Source of the DNA: Rhizobium sp. BK313
GTDB taxonomy: Bacteria > Pseudomonadota > Alphaproteobacteria > Rhizobiales > Rhizobiaceae
Direction: 5' to 3'
Assembly: GCF_014193655.1 (NCBI RefSeq)
Contig: NZ_JACHZQ010000005.1
Location: forward strand, 62,001-126,000
Length of the DNA stretch: 64,000 nucleotides
Notes under the pieces: generated by a model
Seen by the model: only the letters and a program-made list of their open reading frames with translations
Database searches by the model: none
What the model was told of the DNA's origin: nothing
Shown: piece after piece, positions 26,992-36,104 of the stretch
Layout of the letters: each line of letters opens with the position of its first letter
How positions within the stretch are numbered: the first letter of the stretch is position 1
Made by a program: the position numbers and the translations under genes

Positions 26992-28158
26992 TCAGAAAGT
27001 AGGACGCGGCGACGGGACGGGAACGCCGACGATATCGGTCGTGGCGACAATTTTACTGCCCTTCGCGGTCTTGTCGCCCTTCGCGGTCTTATCTTCCTTA
27101 TCGCCTTTGCTGGCAGTTGCAACGTCCTGGCCGCCGATCAGGCCCGCATAGACGAAATTCGGATCGTGATCCATTTCATGGATATAGGGCGATTGAACCT
27201 TCGTGCGGCCCGTCGGGTCGCGCGTCTCGCTGCGAGCCTGCGCGCCCTTGGCGCTGCAGATGTCGGCGGTGATGTCGGCGACCTGATCCTGGCCCGGCCC
27301 ATAGGGCTGCAGGCTTGCCAGAGTGTCTCGCCCAGAGAACTGGTTCTCGAAGCCCTTTTCCAGGAAATTGGCGGAATCATCGGCGCGTGCCGCAAGGCTG
27401 TCCGTGCCGAGAACAACGGAGACCAGCGTACGGCCGTTGCGGGTGGCCGAGGCGATCTGATTGAAACCGGAAGCGCAGATGAAGCCGGTCTTCATGCCGT
27501 CGGCGCCATCGAAGCGGCCGATGAGCATGTTGATGTTCGGCACCTGCTTGACGCCGTTGGTAAAGCCCTCCAGCGAGAAATAGCCGGCATATTGCGGGAA
27601 CTCGCGGCGCAGCGCGACGCTGACGATCGCGAGGTCTCGCGCCGTCGTGTACTGACCCTTGCCCGGCAAGCCGTTGGGGTTGATGTAATGCGTGTCGCGC
27701 ATGCCGAGGCGTGCTGCTTCGGCATTCATGCGCACGACGAAGCCCTGCTCGGAACCGCCGACCGTCTCGGCGATCGCCATGGCGAGGTCATTGGCGGATT
27801 TGACCAGCATCATCTTCAAGGCATTGTCGAGCGTCATCTTCTGGCCCGGCTTGAAATACATCTTCGCCGGCGGCTGCGAGGAGGAAAGCTTGGACATGAC
27901 GACCGGCGTATCGAGCGTGATCTGGCCGGATTGGATGGCGCGGAAGGTGACATAGACCGTCATCAGCTTCGTCAGCGACGCCGGATACCACTTGCGGAAG
28001 GCTTCTTCATGATCGAGCACGCGCCCGGTGCTGACATCGACGAGGATATGCGGATTGGCTTCGGCCACATGCGCGGTCGACAGGAAAAGCATGGATGCGG
28101 CTGCGGCCATGGGAACAAGCCGCATGGCGGCATACAAACGATTCTGCTTCGTCGGCAC
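26992..28158 (-). CDS. dacF: D-alanyl-D-alanine carboxypeptidase (low-molecular-weight PBP)
   Basis: The product removes the terminal D-Ala from peptidoglycan pentapeptides. The 388-residue precursor has a signal peptide ending near HVAEAN, the SxxK motif SLTKLMT, the SxN motif SANDLAMAIAE and the KTG-type MKTGFICASG, in the order of S11 peptidases. The C-terminal part is Lys/Asp/Gly-rich (KGDKEDKTAKGDKTAKGSK) and may be a cytoplasmic or periplasmic tail. It forms a probable operon with the COG0523 GTPase; PBPs of this type can be zinc-sensitive or membrane-bound. Confidence 0.88.
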   Translation of the reverse strand: MPTKQNRLYAAMRLVPMAAAASMLFLSTAHVAEANPHILVDVSTGRVLDHEEAFRKWYPASLTKLMTVYVTFRAIQSGQITLDTPVVMSKLSSSQPPAKMYFKPGQKMTLDNALKMMLVKSANDLAMAIAETVGGSEQGFVVRMNAEAARLGMRDTHYINPNGLPGKGQYTTARDLAIVSVALRREFPQYAGYFSLEGFTNGVKQVPNINMLIGRFDGADGMKTGFICASGFNQIASATRNGRTLVSVVLGTDSLAARADDSANFLEKGFENQFSGRDTLASLQPYGPGQDQVADITADICSAKGAQARSETRDPTGRTKVQSPYIHEMDHDPNFVYAGLIGGQDVATASKGDKEDKTAKGDKTAKGSKIVATTDIVGVPVPSPRPTF

Positions 28159-28258
28159 GGTCTATCCTTCAGAAGTCCGGAATTTTCTCGAAAGCTCCGC
28201 CTATTTAACCTATATGGCTAGGAGAAGGCAAAGGCGATTGACGAGTTTATTACCAACG

Positions 28259-28276
28259 GATCACAGCCTTGTGATC
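28259..28276. promoter_or_regulatory. Inverted repeat between dacF and the M20 amidohydrolase
   Basis: GATCACA (28259-28265) and TGTGATC (28270-28276) form a perfect 7-bp inverted repeat with a 4-base centre, in the gap between divergent genes. It may be an operator; the protein that binds it is unknown. Confidence 0.4.
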
Positions 28277-28375
28277 ACCCGCACCGCATCGAAAAGTGCG
28301 ATGTGATGTCCAGGGTTGTGTGCCAGACTAAATTGCTAAACCCGAATCCGATATTGAGCAGCAGGAAAAATCAGC

Positions 28376-29536
28376 ATGCCGATTTTGAACAGAGCCGCCG
28401 AACTCCAGGACGAAGTGACGGAATGGCGCCGCTATATCCACACAAGGCCTGAGCTGATGTATGCGGTGGAAAATACCGCCGCCTTCGTCGCCGAGAAGCT
28501 CAGGGCGTTTGGTGTCGACGAGGTCGTCACGGGCATCGGGCGCACCGGCGTCGTCGGCCTGATCCGTGGCAAGGGTGAAGGCCGCACTGTCGGCCTGCGC
28601 GCCGACATGGACGCCCTGCCGCTCACCGAAATCACCGGCAAGCCCTGGGCTTCCACCACGCCCGGCAAGATGCATGCCTGCGGCCATGACGGCCACACCG
28701 CCATGCTGCTGGGGGCTGCGAAATATCTCGCCGAGACCCGCAACTTCAACGGCAACATCGCCGTGATCTTCCAGCCGGCCGAAGAGGGTGGCGCCGGGGG
28801 CGATGCCATGGTCAAGGACGGCATGATGGAACGCTTCCGGATCGCCGAAGTCTACGGCATGCACAATCTGCCGGGCCTGCCGGTTGGCCAGTTCGCCATC
28901 CGCAAGGGCGCGATCATGGCCGCGACCGACGAGTTCACCGTTACGATCAAGGGGCGCGGCGGCCACGCCGCCATGCCGCACAAGACGATCGACCCGATCG
29001 CCATCGGTGCGCAAATCGTCACCAACCTGCAGCTGATCGCCTCGCGCAGCGCCAATCCGCTGAAATCGGTGGTCGTCTCGGTCACCAAGTTCAACGCCGG
29101 CAACGCATACAATGTCATTGCCAACGACGCCAGCTTCGCCGGCACCGTGCGCACGCTCGATCCGGAGATCCGCGACCTCGCCGAGCGGCGCTTCAGGCAG
29201 ATCGTCAGCGGCATTGCCGCAAGCCACGACGCCGAAGCGGATATTCAATTTCACCGCAACTATCCGGTGACCGTCAACCATGCCGACGAGACGGAGCATG
29301 CCCTTGCCGCCGCGCGCGACATCGCCGGCACGAACAACGTTATCCCCGACGTCGATCCCATGATGGGCGGAGAGGATTTCTCCTACATGCTGAACGCCCG
29401 CCCCGGCGCCTTCATCTTCGTCGGCAACGGCGACACCGCCGGCCTGCACAACCCGGCCTACGACTTCAACGACGAAGCGATCGCCCACGGCATCTCCTAC
29501 TGGGTCCGGCTGGCCGAGCAGCGCCTGGACGCCTGA
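28376..29536 (+). CDS. M20-family amidohydrolase (hippurate hydrolase/aminoacylase type)
   Basis: This 386-residue metallopeptidase-family hydrolase has the metal-binding block MHACGHDGHTAMLLGAA, the FQPAEEGGAGG general-base region, a dimerisation insert (KGRGGHAAMPHKTIDPI) and the C-terminal DVDPMMGGEDFSYML, all typical of HipO/YxeP-like enzymes. They hydrolyse N-acyl amino acids or amino-acid conjugates; in plant-associated bacteria auxin conjugates are among the possible substrates, but nothing here shows that. It is divergent from dacF and followed by a terminator and a tRNA. Confidence 0.85.
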   Translation: MPILNRAAELQDEVTEWRRYIHTRPELMYAVENTAAFVAEKLRAFGVDEVVTGIGRTGVVGLIRGKGEGRTVGLRADMDALPLTEITGKPWASTTPGKMHACGHDGHTAMLLGAAKYLAETRNFNGNIAVIFQPAEEGGAGGDAMVKDGMMERFRIAEVYGMHNLPGLPVGQFAIRKGAIMAATDEFTVTIKGRGGHAAMPHKTIDPIAIGAQIVTNLQLIASRSANPLKSVVVSVTKFNAGNAYNVIANDASFAGTVRTLDPEIRDLAERRFRQIVSGIAASHDAEADIQFHRNYPVTVNHADETEHALAAARDIAGTNNVIPDVDPMMGGEDFSYMLNARPGAFIFVGNGDTAGLHNPAYDFNDEAIAHGISYWVRLAEQRLDA

Positions 29537-29607
29537 GGCACCGCCACATTTCCGTGCGCCTAGTCATGGCGCACGGCACGGCGAAAGCAGATTGTCCTAG
29601 AGACGGG

Positions 29608-29637
29608 AAAAGGGCTTGGCTTCAGGCCCTTGCTTTT
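29608..29637 (+). terminator. Terminator between the amidohydrolase and tRNA-Arg
   Basis: AAAAGGGC (29608-29615) pairs through its last six bases with GCCCTT (29626-29631), and a T-rich tract (GCTTTTG) follows. Confidence 0.6.
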
Positions 29638-29655
29638 GTATGGATCAATTTAAGT

Positions 29656-29732
29656 GGTCCCGTAGCTCAGCAGGATAGAGCATCAGATTCCTAATCTGAG
29701 GGTCACGCGTTCGAATCGCGTCGGGATCACCA
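29656..29732 (+). tRNA. tRNA-Arg (anticodon CCT)
   Basis: A full cloverleaf can be drawn: acceptor GGTCCCG with CGGGATC (one G-T pair), D-arm GCTC...GAGC, anticodon stem TCAGA/TCTGA with loop TTCCTAA giving anticodon CCT, variable loop GGGTC, T-arm ACGCG/CGCGT with loop TTCGAAT, and an encoded CCA end. It is 77 bases long and reads AGG codons. The gene stands alone, with its own gap on both sides. Confidence 0.95.
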
Positions 29733-29813
29733 ATACCACTTATCTTCTTCCTGAAACGATCACAGCAGCCTTTGCATCGATGCCCCGATCAAAGTTACAG
29801 ACGAGTGTTGACC

Positions 29814-30428
29814 ATGAAGACGGCAATCGTATTCGACTGCGAGTTTCTCTGCCTCGAAGGCTCCCAACGTAGGTTCTGGTGCGCGGCTCACGATCCCGAT
29901 CCGGTTATCGCGCAAATCGGTGCCGTGAAGCTTGGGCTGGAGGGCGATTATCCTCTCCTGGATACATTCAAAGCCTACGTTCAGCCGATCGACCGATTTG
30001 GCGACCGATATGCACTTGATCCGTTCTTCACCAAACTGACCGGCATCACTGAAGAAAACATACAGGCCGAGGGGGTTGCGTTGCAGGACGCTCTTGCGGG
30101 CGTTGATCGCTTCTCGGACGGGGCGCGGTTCTGGTCGTGGGGCAAGGACGAACTGAACATGGTCGCGATCAGTTGCTATGTCGCTGGCATTGCGCCTTCC
30201 ATCCCCGCCTACCGGTTCGACAATGCGGTCAAGCTGCTGATAGCGGCAGGGATGCCGATAGAGGATTTGGCGAGGACACCCAGCAACAAGCTCGCGGACT
30301 ATTATGGTGTCGAGCATCCTCCCTTGCAGGGGCATGACGCATTGGATGACGCCCTCTCCGTGTCATATACGCTGCAATATTTGCTGAGGACCGGGAAGTT
30401 GCAGCCGGATGTCTTCGACCGAACCTGA
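29814..30428 (+). CDS. DEDDh 3'-5' exonuclease-family protein
   Basis: The 204-residue protein begins KTAIVFDCEFLCLEG, giving the DxE of Exo I. It has an acidic site in a middle helix and ends with LQGHDALDDALSVSYTLQYLL, the HxxxxD of Exo III in DEDDh nucleases. This resembles stand-alone DnaQ-like exonucleases or oligoribonuclease relatives. ATG at 29814; the ATG-less extension to 29772 is not supported. It lies right behind tRNA-Arg and overlaps or abuts the following GNAT gene. The nucleic-acid substrate is unknown. Confidence 0.75.
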   Translation: MKTAIVFDCEFLCLEGSQRRFWCAAHDPDPVIAQIGAVKLGLEGDYPLLDTFKAYVQPIDRFGDRYALDPFFTKLTGITEENIQAEGVALQDALAGVDRFSDGARFWSWGKDELNMVAISCYVAGIAPSIPAYRFDNAVKLLIAAGMPIEDLARTPSNKLADYYGVEHPPLQGHDALDDALSVSYTLQYLLRTGKLQPDVFDRT

Positions 30429-30474
30429 CCCTCATGCCGATACGAATCTCCACTTGGCTGGCGATGGGTCACAA

Positions 30475-31077
30475 ATGGCAGAGCACCAAGCTCCAATTGC
30501 ATCGATGACCGCCGTGGTCCTGGCTGAGCCAAGCTTGCTCAACTTGGCTGGCTTCGAAGAGGCGCTGGCAAGAGGATGGTCACCTGACCCCAGGCGCCAG
30601 CAGGACAAGGCCTATGTCGACGCCGAACTCGAGGGGCTCAGAAAAGACAAGGCAGGTTTTCTGACGCGATTCACATCCGGGGATGTCGTTGCCACGTCGG
30701 TGTCCAATCGCGAGCCTCAACGTCTTGTCCTCCGGCTATTCTGGATCTGGGACGGAGAATTCTGCGGTTACATCACACTTCGTCATCTGCCGGGAACAGT
30801 CCAGTTGCCACTTCATGTACCGGGTCATGTGGGCTACTCGATCGTCGCGTGGAAACAGCGCAAGGGATATGCCACGCAAGCGCTTCGGCTCTTGCTGCCA
30901 ATTGCTGCGAAAGCGGGCTTTGAGAGGATAAACGTCATTTGCAACGAAGATAATCTTGCGTCGAGACGGGTTATCGAGACAGCAGGTGGCGTGCTCCACA
31001 GCACGGGTGCCGATCCATCGGATGCCCCGGATATGATCAAACTGTCCTTTTGGTTGGCAACGGCGGGCGACGCATAA
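30475..31077 (+). CDS. GNAT-family N-acetyltransferase
   Basis: About 200 residues. The acetyl-CoA binding region is SIVAWKQRKGYATQALRLLLPIA (R/Q-x2-G-x-A), followed by INVICNEDNLASRRVIETAGGVL, the pattern of RimJ/RimL-like acetyltransferases (Acetyltransf_3). The frame is open from 30409, where it would overlap the exonuclease gene by 20 bases; the ATG at 30475 or 30505 fits the domain better. The substrate is unknown. Confidence 0.72.
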   Translation: MAEHQAPIASMTAVVLAEPSLLNLAGFEEALARGWSPDPRRQQDKAYVDAELEGLRKDKAGFLTRFTSGDVVATSVSNREPQRLVLRLFWIWDGEFCGYITLRHLPGTVQLPLHVPGHVGYSIVAWKQRKGYATQALRLLLPIAAKAGFERINVICNEDNLASRRVIETAGGVLHSTGADPSDAPDMIKLSFWLATAGDA

Positions 31078-31112
31078 ATCTGTCTTCCATGCTCACCGTT
31101 TCCTCGTGCCCT

Positions 31113-31379
31113 TCACCCCACCAAAATCCTGTTCCTCACCAGTCTCACCCCCGGAATCGCCTCGGCCACGGCGGTCGCCCGGTCAATTTCCTGAGGTGTC
31201 GCCACCGTTCCATCCAGTCGGATTTCCTGGCCTGCGGCGGTCACCGTAACGTCGGAGGCGTCCAGACCGCCGGCGACGGCGAGCGCGTTTGCGACTGTCG
31301 ATTCCAGCGCCGAACGCTTGACATTTTCGCTTTCTATATTTGGTTCGATGCCATGAAACGTTGCCGCTTTGAAAACCAT
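31113..31379 (-). CDS. BON-domain protein
   Basis: An 88-residue single BON domain: SALESTVANALAVAGGLDASDVTVTAAGQEIRLDGTVATPQEIDRATAVAEAIPGV can be followed through its conserved turn Gly and the final RLVRNRILVG strand. BON domains bind membranes or lipid surfaces. No signal peptide is visible, so it is probably cytoplasmic. The ATG at 31379 has a better-spaced GGGGAG than the ATG at 31388. It is divergent from dxr, and the strong dyad at 31447-31480 lies in the gap between them. Confidence 0.72.
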   Translation of the reverse strand: MVFKAATFHGIEPNIESENVKRSALESTVANALAVAGGLDASDVTVTAAGQEIRLDGTVATPQEIDRATAVAEAIPGVRLVRNRILVG

Positions 31380-31446
31380 CGCCCCCATCTCCCCGCACTT
31401 CTGCTGGACGGGGAAACGCGGTATCTGCGTATTGGTTCATAAGGCG

Positions 31447-31480
31447 CCTGTAAATTACTGTTAAAATCAGTAATTTCAGG
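31447..31480. promoter_or_regulatory. Long inverted repeat between the BON gene and dxr
   Basis: AAATTACTG (31452-31460) and CAGTAATTT (31468-31476) are perfect 9-base arms around TTAAAAT. Outside them CCTG (31447-31450) pairs with CAGG (31477-31480) if T31451 is bulged. It lies 67 bases before the BON start and 105 bases before dxr. No T run follows, so an operator is more likely than a terminator. Confidence 0.55.
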
Positions 31481-31585
31481 AGTGGTAGACCGAAGGTAGC
31501 GGCTCGCCGCCATGGCTGCGGACTTGCCGCCTCTCGCGATCCCCTGTAGAGCCTTGGGCGACGACAGCAAGATGCGGATACTTGG

Positions 31586-32779
31586 ATGACAACCGGGAGC
31601 AAGGCGCCGCGCCGCCTGACGATATTGGGTTCCACCGGCTCGATCGGCCAAAACACGCTCGACGTCGTTGCCCAATTGGGCGGGCGTGAAGCGTTCGATA
31701 TCGCCGCAATCACCGGGCACGACAATATCGATCTCCTGGCAAGCCAGGCAAAGGCCTGCGGCGCCGCGCTTGCTGTCACCGCCAATGAAGATCGTTATCA
31801 GGCGCTCAAGGAAGCGCTTGCCGGCACCGGCATTGCCGCGGCCGCTGGCAGAAACGCCCTGATCGAAGCCGCCTCCATCCCTTCCGACTGGGTGATGGCG
31901 GCTATCGTCGGCACGGCGGGATTGGCGCCGACGTTGGAGGCTGCGCGCCGCGGCGCCGATATCGCGCTCGCCAACAAGGAATGCCTGGTTTCCGCCGGCG
32001 ATCTCTTCGTCCATGCCGTCAGCGAAGGCGGCGGGCGGCTGATTCCGGTGGACAGCGAACACAGCGCGATTTTCCAGGCGCTGGAAGACGACCAGCAGCA
32101 TGCGGTGGAGCGCATCATCCTGACGGCCTCGGGCGGCCCCTTCCGCACCTGGACGCGCGAGCAGATGGCCAATGTCACGGCTGCGACCGCACGGGCGCAT
32201 CCGAACTGGTCCATGGGCCTGAAGATCTCCATCGGCAGCGCTTCGATGTTCAACAAAGCACTGGAGATGATCGAGGCCAAACATCTCTTCAACGTCCGTC
32301 CGGATCAGATCGAGGTTATCGTCCATCCGCAATCCGTGGTCCATTCGATGGTCGGCTATACGGACGGCTCGGTGCTGGCTCAGCTCGGCTGTCCGGACAT
32401 GCGCACCGCCATCGGCTATGCGCTGACCTATCCGTCCCGGTCGAAGCTCAGTGTCGACCGGCTGGATTTTGCAAAACTGGCCCGCCTGGATTTCGAGGCG
32501 CCGGACGAGGTTCGTTTTCCCGCACTGCGCCTGGCGCGCACCGCGCTGGAACGCGGCGGGCTGCAGGGCGGCGTCATGAATGCCGCCGAAGAAATTGCCT
32601 TTCAAGCCTTCGTGGACGGACGTATCGGCTTTCTCGAAATGGCCGATATTGCCGAAGCGGTCATGGACCAGATGATCGGCAGCGGCAGCGCCGAAACGAT
32701 GGATGCGGTCTTTGCCGCCGATCAAGAAGCCCGCAATCGGGCGGCCGTGCTCGTGAAGCAAAAGGAAAAAGCTGCGTAA
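31586..32779 (+). CDS. dxr: 1-deoxy-D-xylulose 5-phosphate reductoisomerase
   Basis: The committed step of the MEP isoprenoid pathway. The 397-residue protein has the NADPH-binding LTILGSTGSIGQNTLDVVA, the family blocks ANKECLVSAGDLF and IPVDSEHSAIFQALE (metal and substrate site), TASGGPFRTWTREQM and NWSMGLKISIGSASMFNKALE. Length and motifs are complete. It is probably transcribed from the gap that holds the 31447-31480 inverted repeat. Confidence 0.95.
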   Translation: MTTGSKAPRRLTILGSTGSIGQNTLDVVAQLGGREAFDIAAITGHDNIDLLASQAKACGAALAVTANEDRYQALKEALAGTGIAAAAGRNALIEAASIPSDWVMAAIVGTAGLAPTLEAARRGADIALANKECLVSAGDLFVHAVSEGGGRLIPVDSEHSAIFQALEDDQQHAVERIILTASGGPFRTWTREQMANVTAATARAHPNWSMGLKISIGSASMFNKALEMIEAKHLFNVRPDQIEVIVHPQSVVHSMVGYTDGSVLAQLGCPDMRTAIGYALTYPSRSKLSVDRLDFAKLARLDFEAPDEVRFPALRLARTALERGGLQGGVMNAAEEIAFQAFVDGRIGFLEMADIAEAVMDQMIGSGSAETMDAVFAADQEARNRAAVLVKQKEKAA

Positions 32780-32915
32780 CCCGCCTGCGAAAAGGTGCAA
32801 AAGTCAGAGGTAGGTGACTGCGCTCACTGGCAGATCTGCGAATGTGTTTGTCACCGAGAGTCTTTCAACATATTCGGTGGACATCACCAACGTCGCGCTC
32901 TGGATAAGGCATTCT

Positions 32916-33830
32916 ATGGCACTTCATCTTGAAACTCCGCTACTCGAATCCAGTCCCCTAAGCCTGGCGTCGGGGCGATCTGTCTGGTTGAAGATGGATG
33001 CGCTTCAGCCGCCCGGTTCGTTCAAAATCCGGGGCATAGGAGCAGTCTGCGAGCATCACGCCAAAAGCGGAAAGCGGCGTTTCATATCATCCTCAGGAGG
33101 CAATGCGGGCATTGCAGTGGCTTATGCCGGACGCCGTCTTTCGATCCCGGTGGCGGTCTTCGTTCCCGAGACAACAACGGAACGGGCAAAGTCGCTGATC
33201 CGCCGGGAGGGCGCCGAGGTCTTCGTCCATGGAGCGTCCTGGCAAGAGGCAAACGAGCACGCTCTTGAGGCGGTCGATGCGGAAACCGCGTTCATACACC
33301 CGTTTGATGATCCGCTTCTGTGGACAGGGCATGCGACGATCATCGATGAGGTTGTCAGAGCGGCCATCCCGTTCGACACGGTCGTTCTTTCGGTTGGCGG
33401 CGGAGGGCTTCTAGCCGGCGTTGCGGAAGGGCTGGCGCGCAATGGACTACAGGGTATTCCGATCATTGCAGCCGAAACCGAAGGTGCAGCATCCTTGGCA
33501 GCCTCCGTGAAGGCTGGCAAGCTCACCGAATTGCCCGCCATTACCAGCATTGCAACTTCGCTTGGCGCCCGAAAGGTCTGCCAGCGCGCCTTCGAGATCA
33601 CACAGACCCGGCCGGTCGATTGTGTCGTCGTCGATGATCGAGTTGCCGTTGATGCATGCATGCGCTTCCTCGACGATCATCGAGTGGTCGTGGAGCCGGC
33701 TTGCGGCGCAGCATTGGCGGTCGCATATACACATGCCGATCGATTGGCACGTTATGAGCGAATCCTGATCGTCGTTTGCGGCGGGGCGACGGCTCCGGTC
33801 GCTCAGTTGCAAGCCTGGCAAGCATCCTGA
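32916..33830 (+). CDS. PLP-dependent serine/threonine dehydratase-like enzyme
   Basis: The protein has 304 residues of fold type II. The PLP-lysine block is LQPPGSFKIRGIGAV, the substrate loop is ISSSGGNAGIAVAYAGRRLS, and the glycine-rich phosphate loop is VVLSVGGGGLLAGVAEGL. The size and lack of a regulatory ACT domain are like L-serine dehydratase (SDH) of the eukaryotic type, not IlvA. The ATG at 32916 has AAGG 8 bases before it; the extension to 32814 is not supported. It probably deaminates L-serine and/or L-threonine. Confidence 0.75.
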   Translation: MALHLETPLLESSPLSLASGRSVWLKMDALQPPGSFKIRGIGAVCEHHAKSGKRRFISSSGGNAGIAVAYAGRRLSIPVAVFVPETTTERAKSLIRREGAEVFVHGASWQEANEHALEAVDAETAFIHPFDDPLLWTGHATIIDEVVRAAIPFDTVVLSVGGGGLLAGVAEGLARNGLQGIPIIAAETEGAASLAASVKAGKLTELPAITSIATSLGARKVCQRAFEITQTRPVDCVVVDDRVAVDACMRFLDDHRVVVEPACGAALAVAYTHADRLARYERILIVVCGGATAPVAQLQAWQAS

Positions 33831-33859
33831 TCAGAGAGTCGTCACCGTAAGCGGCGGCT

Positions 33860-35071
33860 TTACGCCACCGCCCTTGCCAGCGCGCAGCGCGACCAGAGCG
33901 CATGCAGCGCGCCGACGAGATGCTCTATATCGGCATCGGAATGCAGCGGCGTCGGCGTGATGCGCAGACGTTCGGTCTTCTTCGGCACGGTCGGATAGTT
34001 GATCGGCTGGACGTAGACACCGCAATCGAGCAACAGATCCGAGATCCACTTGCACTTGGCGGCATCGCCGACCAAAACCGGCACCACATGGCTCGGGTTC
34101 GGCATATGCGGAATGCCAGAGGCGTCGAGCTGGGCGCGCAGCCTGCGGACCCGGTCCTGATGGCGGGCGCGTTCGAACTGGCTGACCTTCAGATGCCGGA
34201 TCGAGGCGACGGCGCCTGCCGCCAATGCCGGCGGCAACGACGTCGTGAAAATGAAGCCGGATGCAAACGACCGGATGAAATCGCAAAGTGCCGCCGATGC
34301 GGCAATATAGCCGCCCATGACGCCGAAGGCCTTGCCGAGCGTGCCTTCGATGACCGTCAGCCGGTCCATCAGCCCTTCGCGCTCGGCAATGCCGCCGCCG
34401 CGCGGGCCGTACATGCCGACGGCATGCACTTCGTCGAGATAGGTCATAGCGCCATATTTGTCGGCGAGATCGCAGATCTCCTTGATCGGAGCGATGTCGC
34501 CGTCCATCGAATAGACGCTCTCGAAAGCGATGAGCTTCGGCGCCTTCGGATTGGCTGCCTTGAGCTTGGCTTCGAGATCATGCAGGTCGTTGTGCTTCCA
34601 GATGACCTTGTCGCACTTCGCGTAGCGAATTCCCTCGATCATCGACGCATGGTTCAGCGCATCCGAGAAAATGATCAGGCCGGGAATCTTTGCACCAAGC
34701 GTGCCGAGCGTCGCCCAGTTGGAGATATAGCCGGAGGTGAAGATCAGCGCCGATTCCTTGCCGTGCAGATCGGCAAGTTCCTGCTCCAGCAGAACGTGGT
34801 AGTGGTTGGTGCCAGAAATATTCCGGGTGCCTCCCGCACCCGCGCCACAGTGATCGATCGCCTCTTTCATCGCTTCGATTACTTTCGGATGCTGCCCCAT
34901 GCCGAGATAGTCGTTCGAGCACCAGACCGTTACGTCCTTGGAGCCTTCGGGCGTATGCCAGGTCGCACGCGGAAAGCTGCCCCGCTGACGCTCGAGATCG
35001 GCGAACACGCGGTACCGGCCTTCCTGATGTAGACCGTCCAGTTCGCCCTTAAAAAATGCTTCGAAATCCAT
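33860..35071 (-). CDS. hemA: 5-aminolevulinate synthase
   Basis: This enzyme condenses glycine with succinyl-CoA to 5-aminolevulinate, the alphaproteobacterial entry to haem and cobalamin. The product is 403 residues from the ATG at 35071 (MDFEAFFKGELDGLHQEGRYRVF). It has the AONS-family blocks WCSNDYLGMGQHP, AGGTRNISGTNHYH, VYSMDGDIAPI, TYLDEVHAVGMYGPRGGG and the PLP-lysine region EGTLGKAFGVMGGY. GGAG is correctly placed for the second of two adjacent ATGs, at 35071. The extension to 35227 is not supported. Confidence 0.95.
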   Translation of the reverse strand: MDFEAFFKGELDGLHQEGRYRVFADLERQRGSFPRATWHTPEGSKDVTVWCSNDYLGMGQHPKVIEAMKEAIDHCGAGAGGTRNISGTNHYHVLLEQELADLHGKESALIFTSGYISNWATLGTLGAKIPGLIIFSDALNHASMIEGIRYAKCDKVIWKHNDLHDLEAKLKAANPKAPKLIAFESVYSMDGDIAPIKEICDLADKYGAMTYLDEVHAVGMYGPRGGGIAEREGLMDRLTVIEGTLGKAFGVMGGYIAASAALCDFIRSFASGFIFTTSLPPALAAGAVASIRHLKVSQFERARHQDRVRRLRAQLDASGIPHMPNPSHVVPVLVGDAAKCKWISDLLLDCGVYVQPINYPTVPKKTERLRITPTPLHSDADIEHLVGALHALWSRCALARAVA

Positions 35072-35289
35072 CATCTGCTCCAGAACCATGCGACCGTTTT
35101 TCATGATTGCCGGTCTGCACGTCAACCCCTCCGCATTGCTTTCACGCCCCGCTGCGGCAAATGGCCCATAATTTTGAACAATTCCAGACAAGAATAGCCA
35201 ATCACCGAGAATTGACAACCGAGCCATGTCCAGAACGCACGAAACCGGAAGAACGGATAGGCCCGTCCTCCCGGCTTTCTATGAGAGAT

Positions 35290-36084
35290 TTACGCCGCGG
35301 CCACAGCGCGCTTGGCCATGACCTTGATCAAATTGGCGCGGTATTCGGCCGTGGCATGCAGATCGGACATCAGCGCCGACGAATCGACAACTGCGGTGGC
35401 GAGCGCATCCGGCGACCAGTTCGCCGCAAGCGCCTGCTCCATGCCTGCATGACGGAACACGCCATCTGAACCCGCACCGGTGACCGCCACTCGGACACCA
35501 CCCGTCCCCTGCGTGACGAAAACACCGGTCATGGCGTAGCGCGAGGCCGGGTTGGGGAATTTGGCGTAGCCGGCCTTTTCCGGCGCCTCGAAGGTGATGG
35601 CGGTGATCAACTCACCGTCTTCGAGCGCCGTCTCGAACAGGCCGGTGAAGAAATCATCGGCCGCGATCTGCCGCTTGTCGGTGACGATGGTAGCCCCCAA
35701 ACCCAGCATGGCCGAAGGATAGTCCGCCGCCGGGTCGTTGTTGGCGACCGAGCCGCCGATCGTGCCCATATTGCGGACATGTGGATCGCCGATCATGCCG
35801 GCAAGATCCGAGAGCGCCGGACAGACGGCGCGGATCGCCGCCGAGGAGGCGACCTCCGCATGCGTCGTCGCAGCCCCGATCGTCACTCTGCGGCCGTCGA
35901 CGCGGATACCCTTCAACGTCGGGATATGCCGGAGATCGACAAGATCGCTCGGCGAGGCCAGACGCTGCTTCATGGTGGCGATTAGCGTCATTCCACCTGA
36001 AACATATTTGCCCTCCGGCGCATCAGACAGAAGCTTGACGGCTTCGTCAACCGAGGAGGCACGGTGATAGTTGGTTGCATACAT
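35290..36084 (-). CDS. Molybdenum hydroxylase, FAD-binding medium subunit (CoxM-like)
   Basis: The protein is 264 residues from the ATG at 36084. FAD-binding blocks of the CoxM family are seen: YVSGGMTLIATMKQRLASPSDLVDLRHIP, AVCPALSDLAGMIGDPHVRNMGTIGGSVANNDPAADYPSAML, and the C-terminal CO_deh_flav_C region. It passes electrons from the Mo/Fe-S subunits to FAD. Third gene of a coxS-coxL-coxM set on the same strand; see the large subunit for why this is not a true CO dehydrogenase. Confidence 0.85.
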   Translation of the reverse strand: MYATNYHRASSVDEAVKLLSDAPEGKYVSGGMTLIATMKQRLASPSDLVDLRHIPTLKGIRVDGRRVTIGAATTHAEVASSAAIRAVCPALSDLAGMIGDPHVRNMGTIGGSVANNDPAADYPSAMLGLGATIVTDKRQIAADDFFTGLFETALEDGELITAITFEAPEKAGYAKFPNPASRYAMTGVFVTQGTGGVRVAVTGAGSDGVFRHAGMEQALAANWSPDALATAVVDSSALMSDLHATAEYRANLIKVMAKRAVAAA

Positions 36085-36104
36085 GGTCTTCTCCTCCTCT
36101 TGTC

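Noticed and set aside
29656..31077. Integrated element at tRNA-Arg
   Set aside because: The tRNA is a classic integration site and an exonuclease and GNAT follow, but I found no repeat of the tRNA 3' end, no integrase beside it, and xerD is the chromosomal type.
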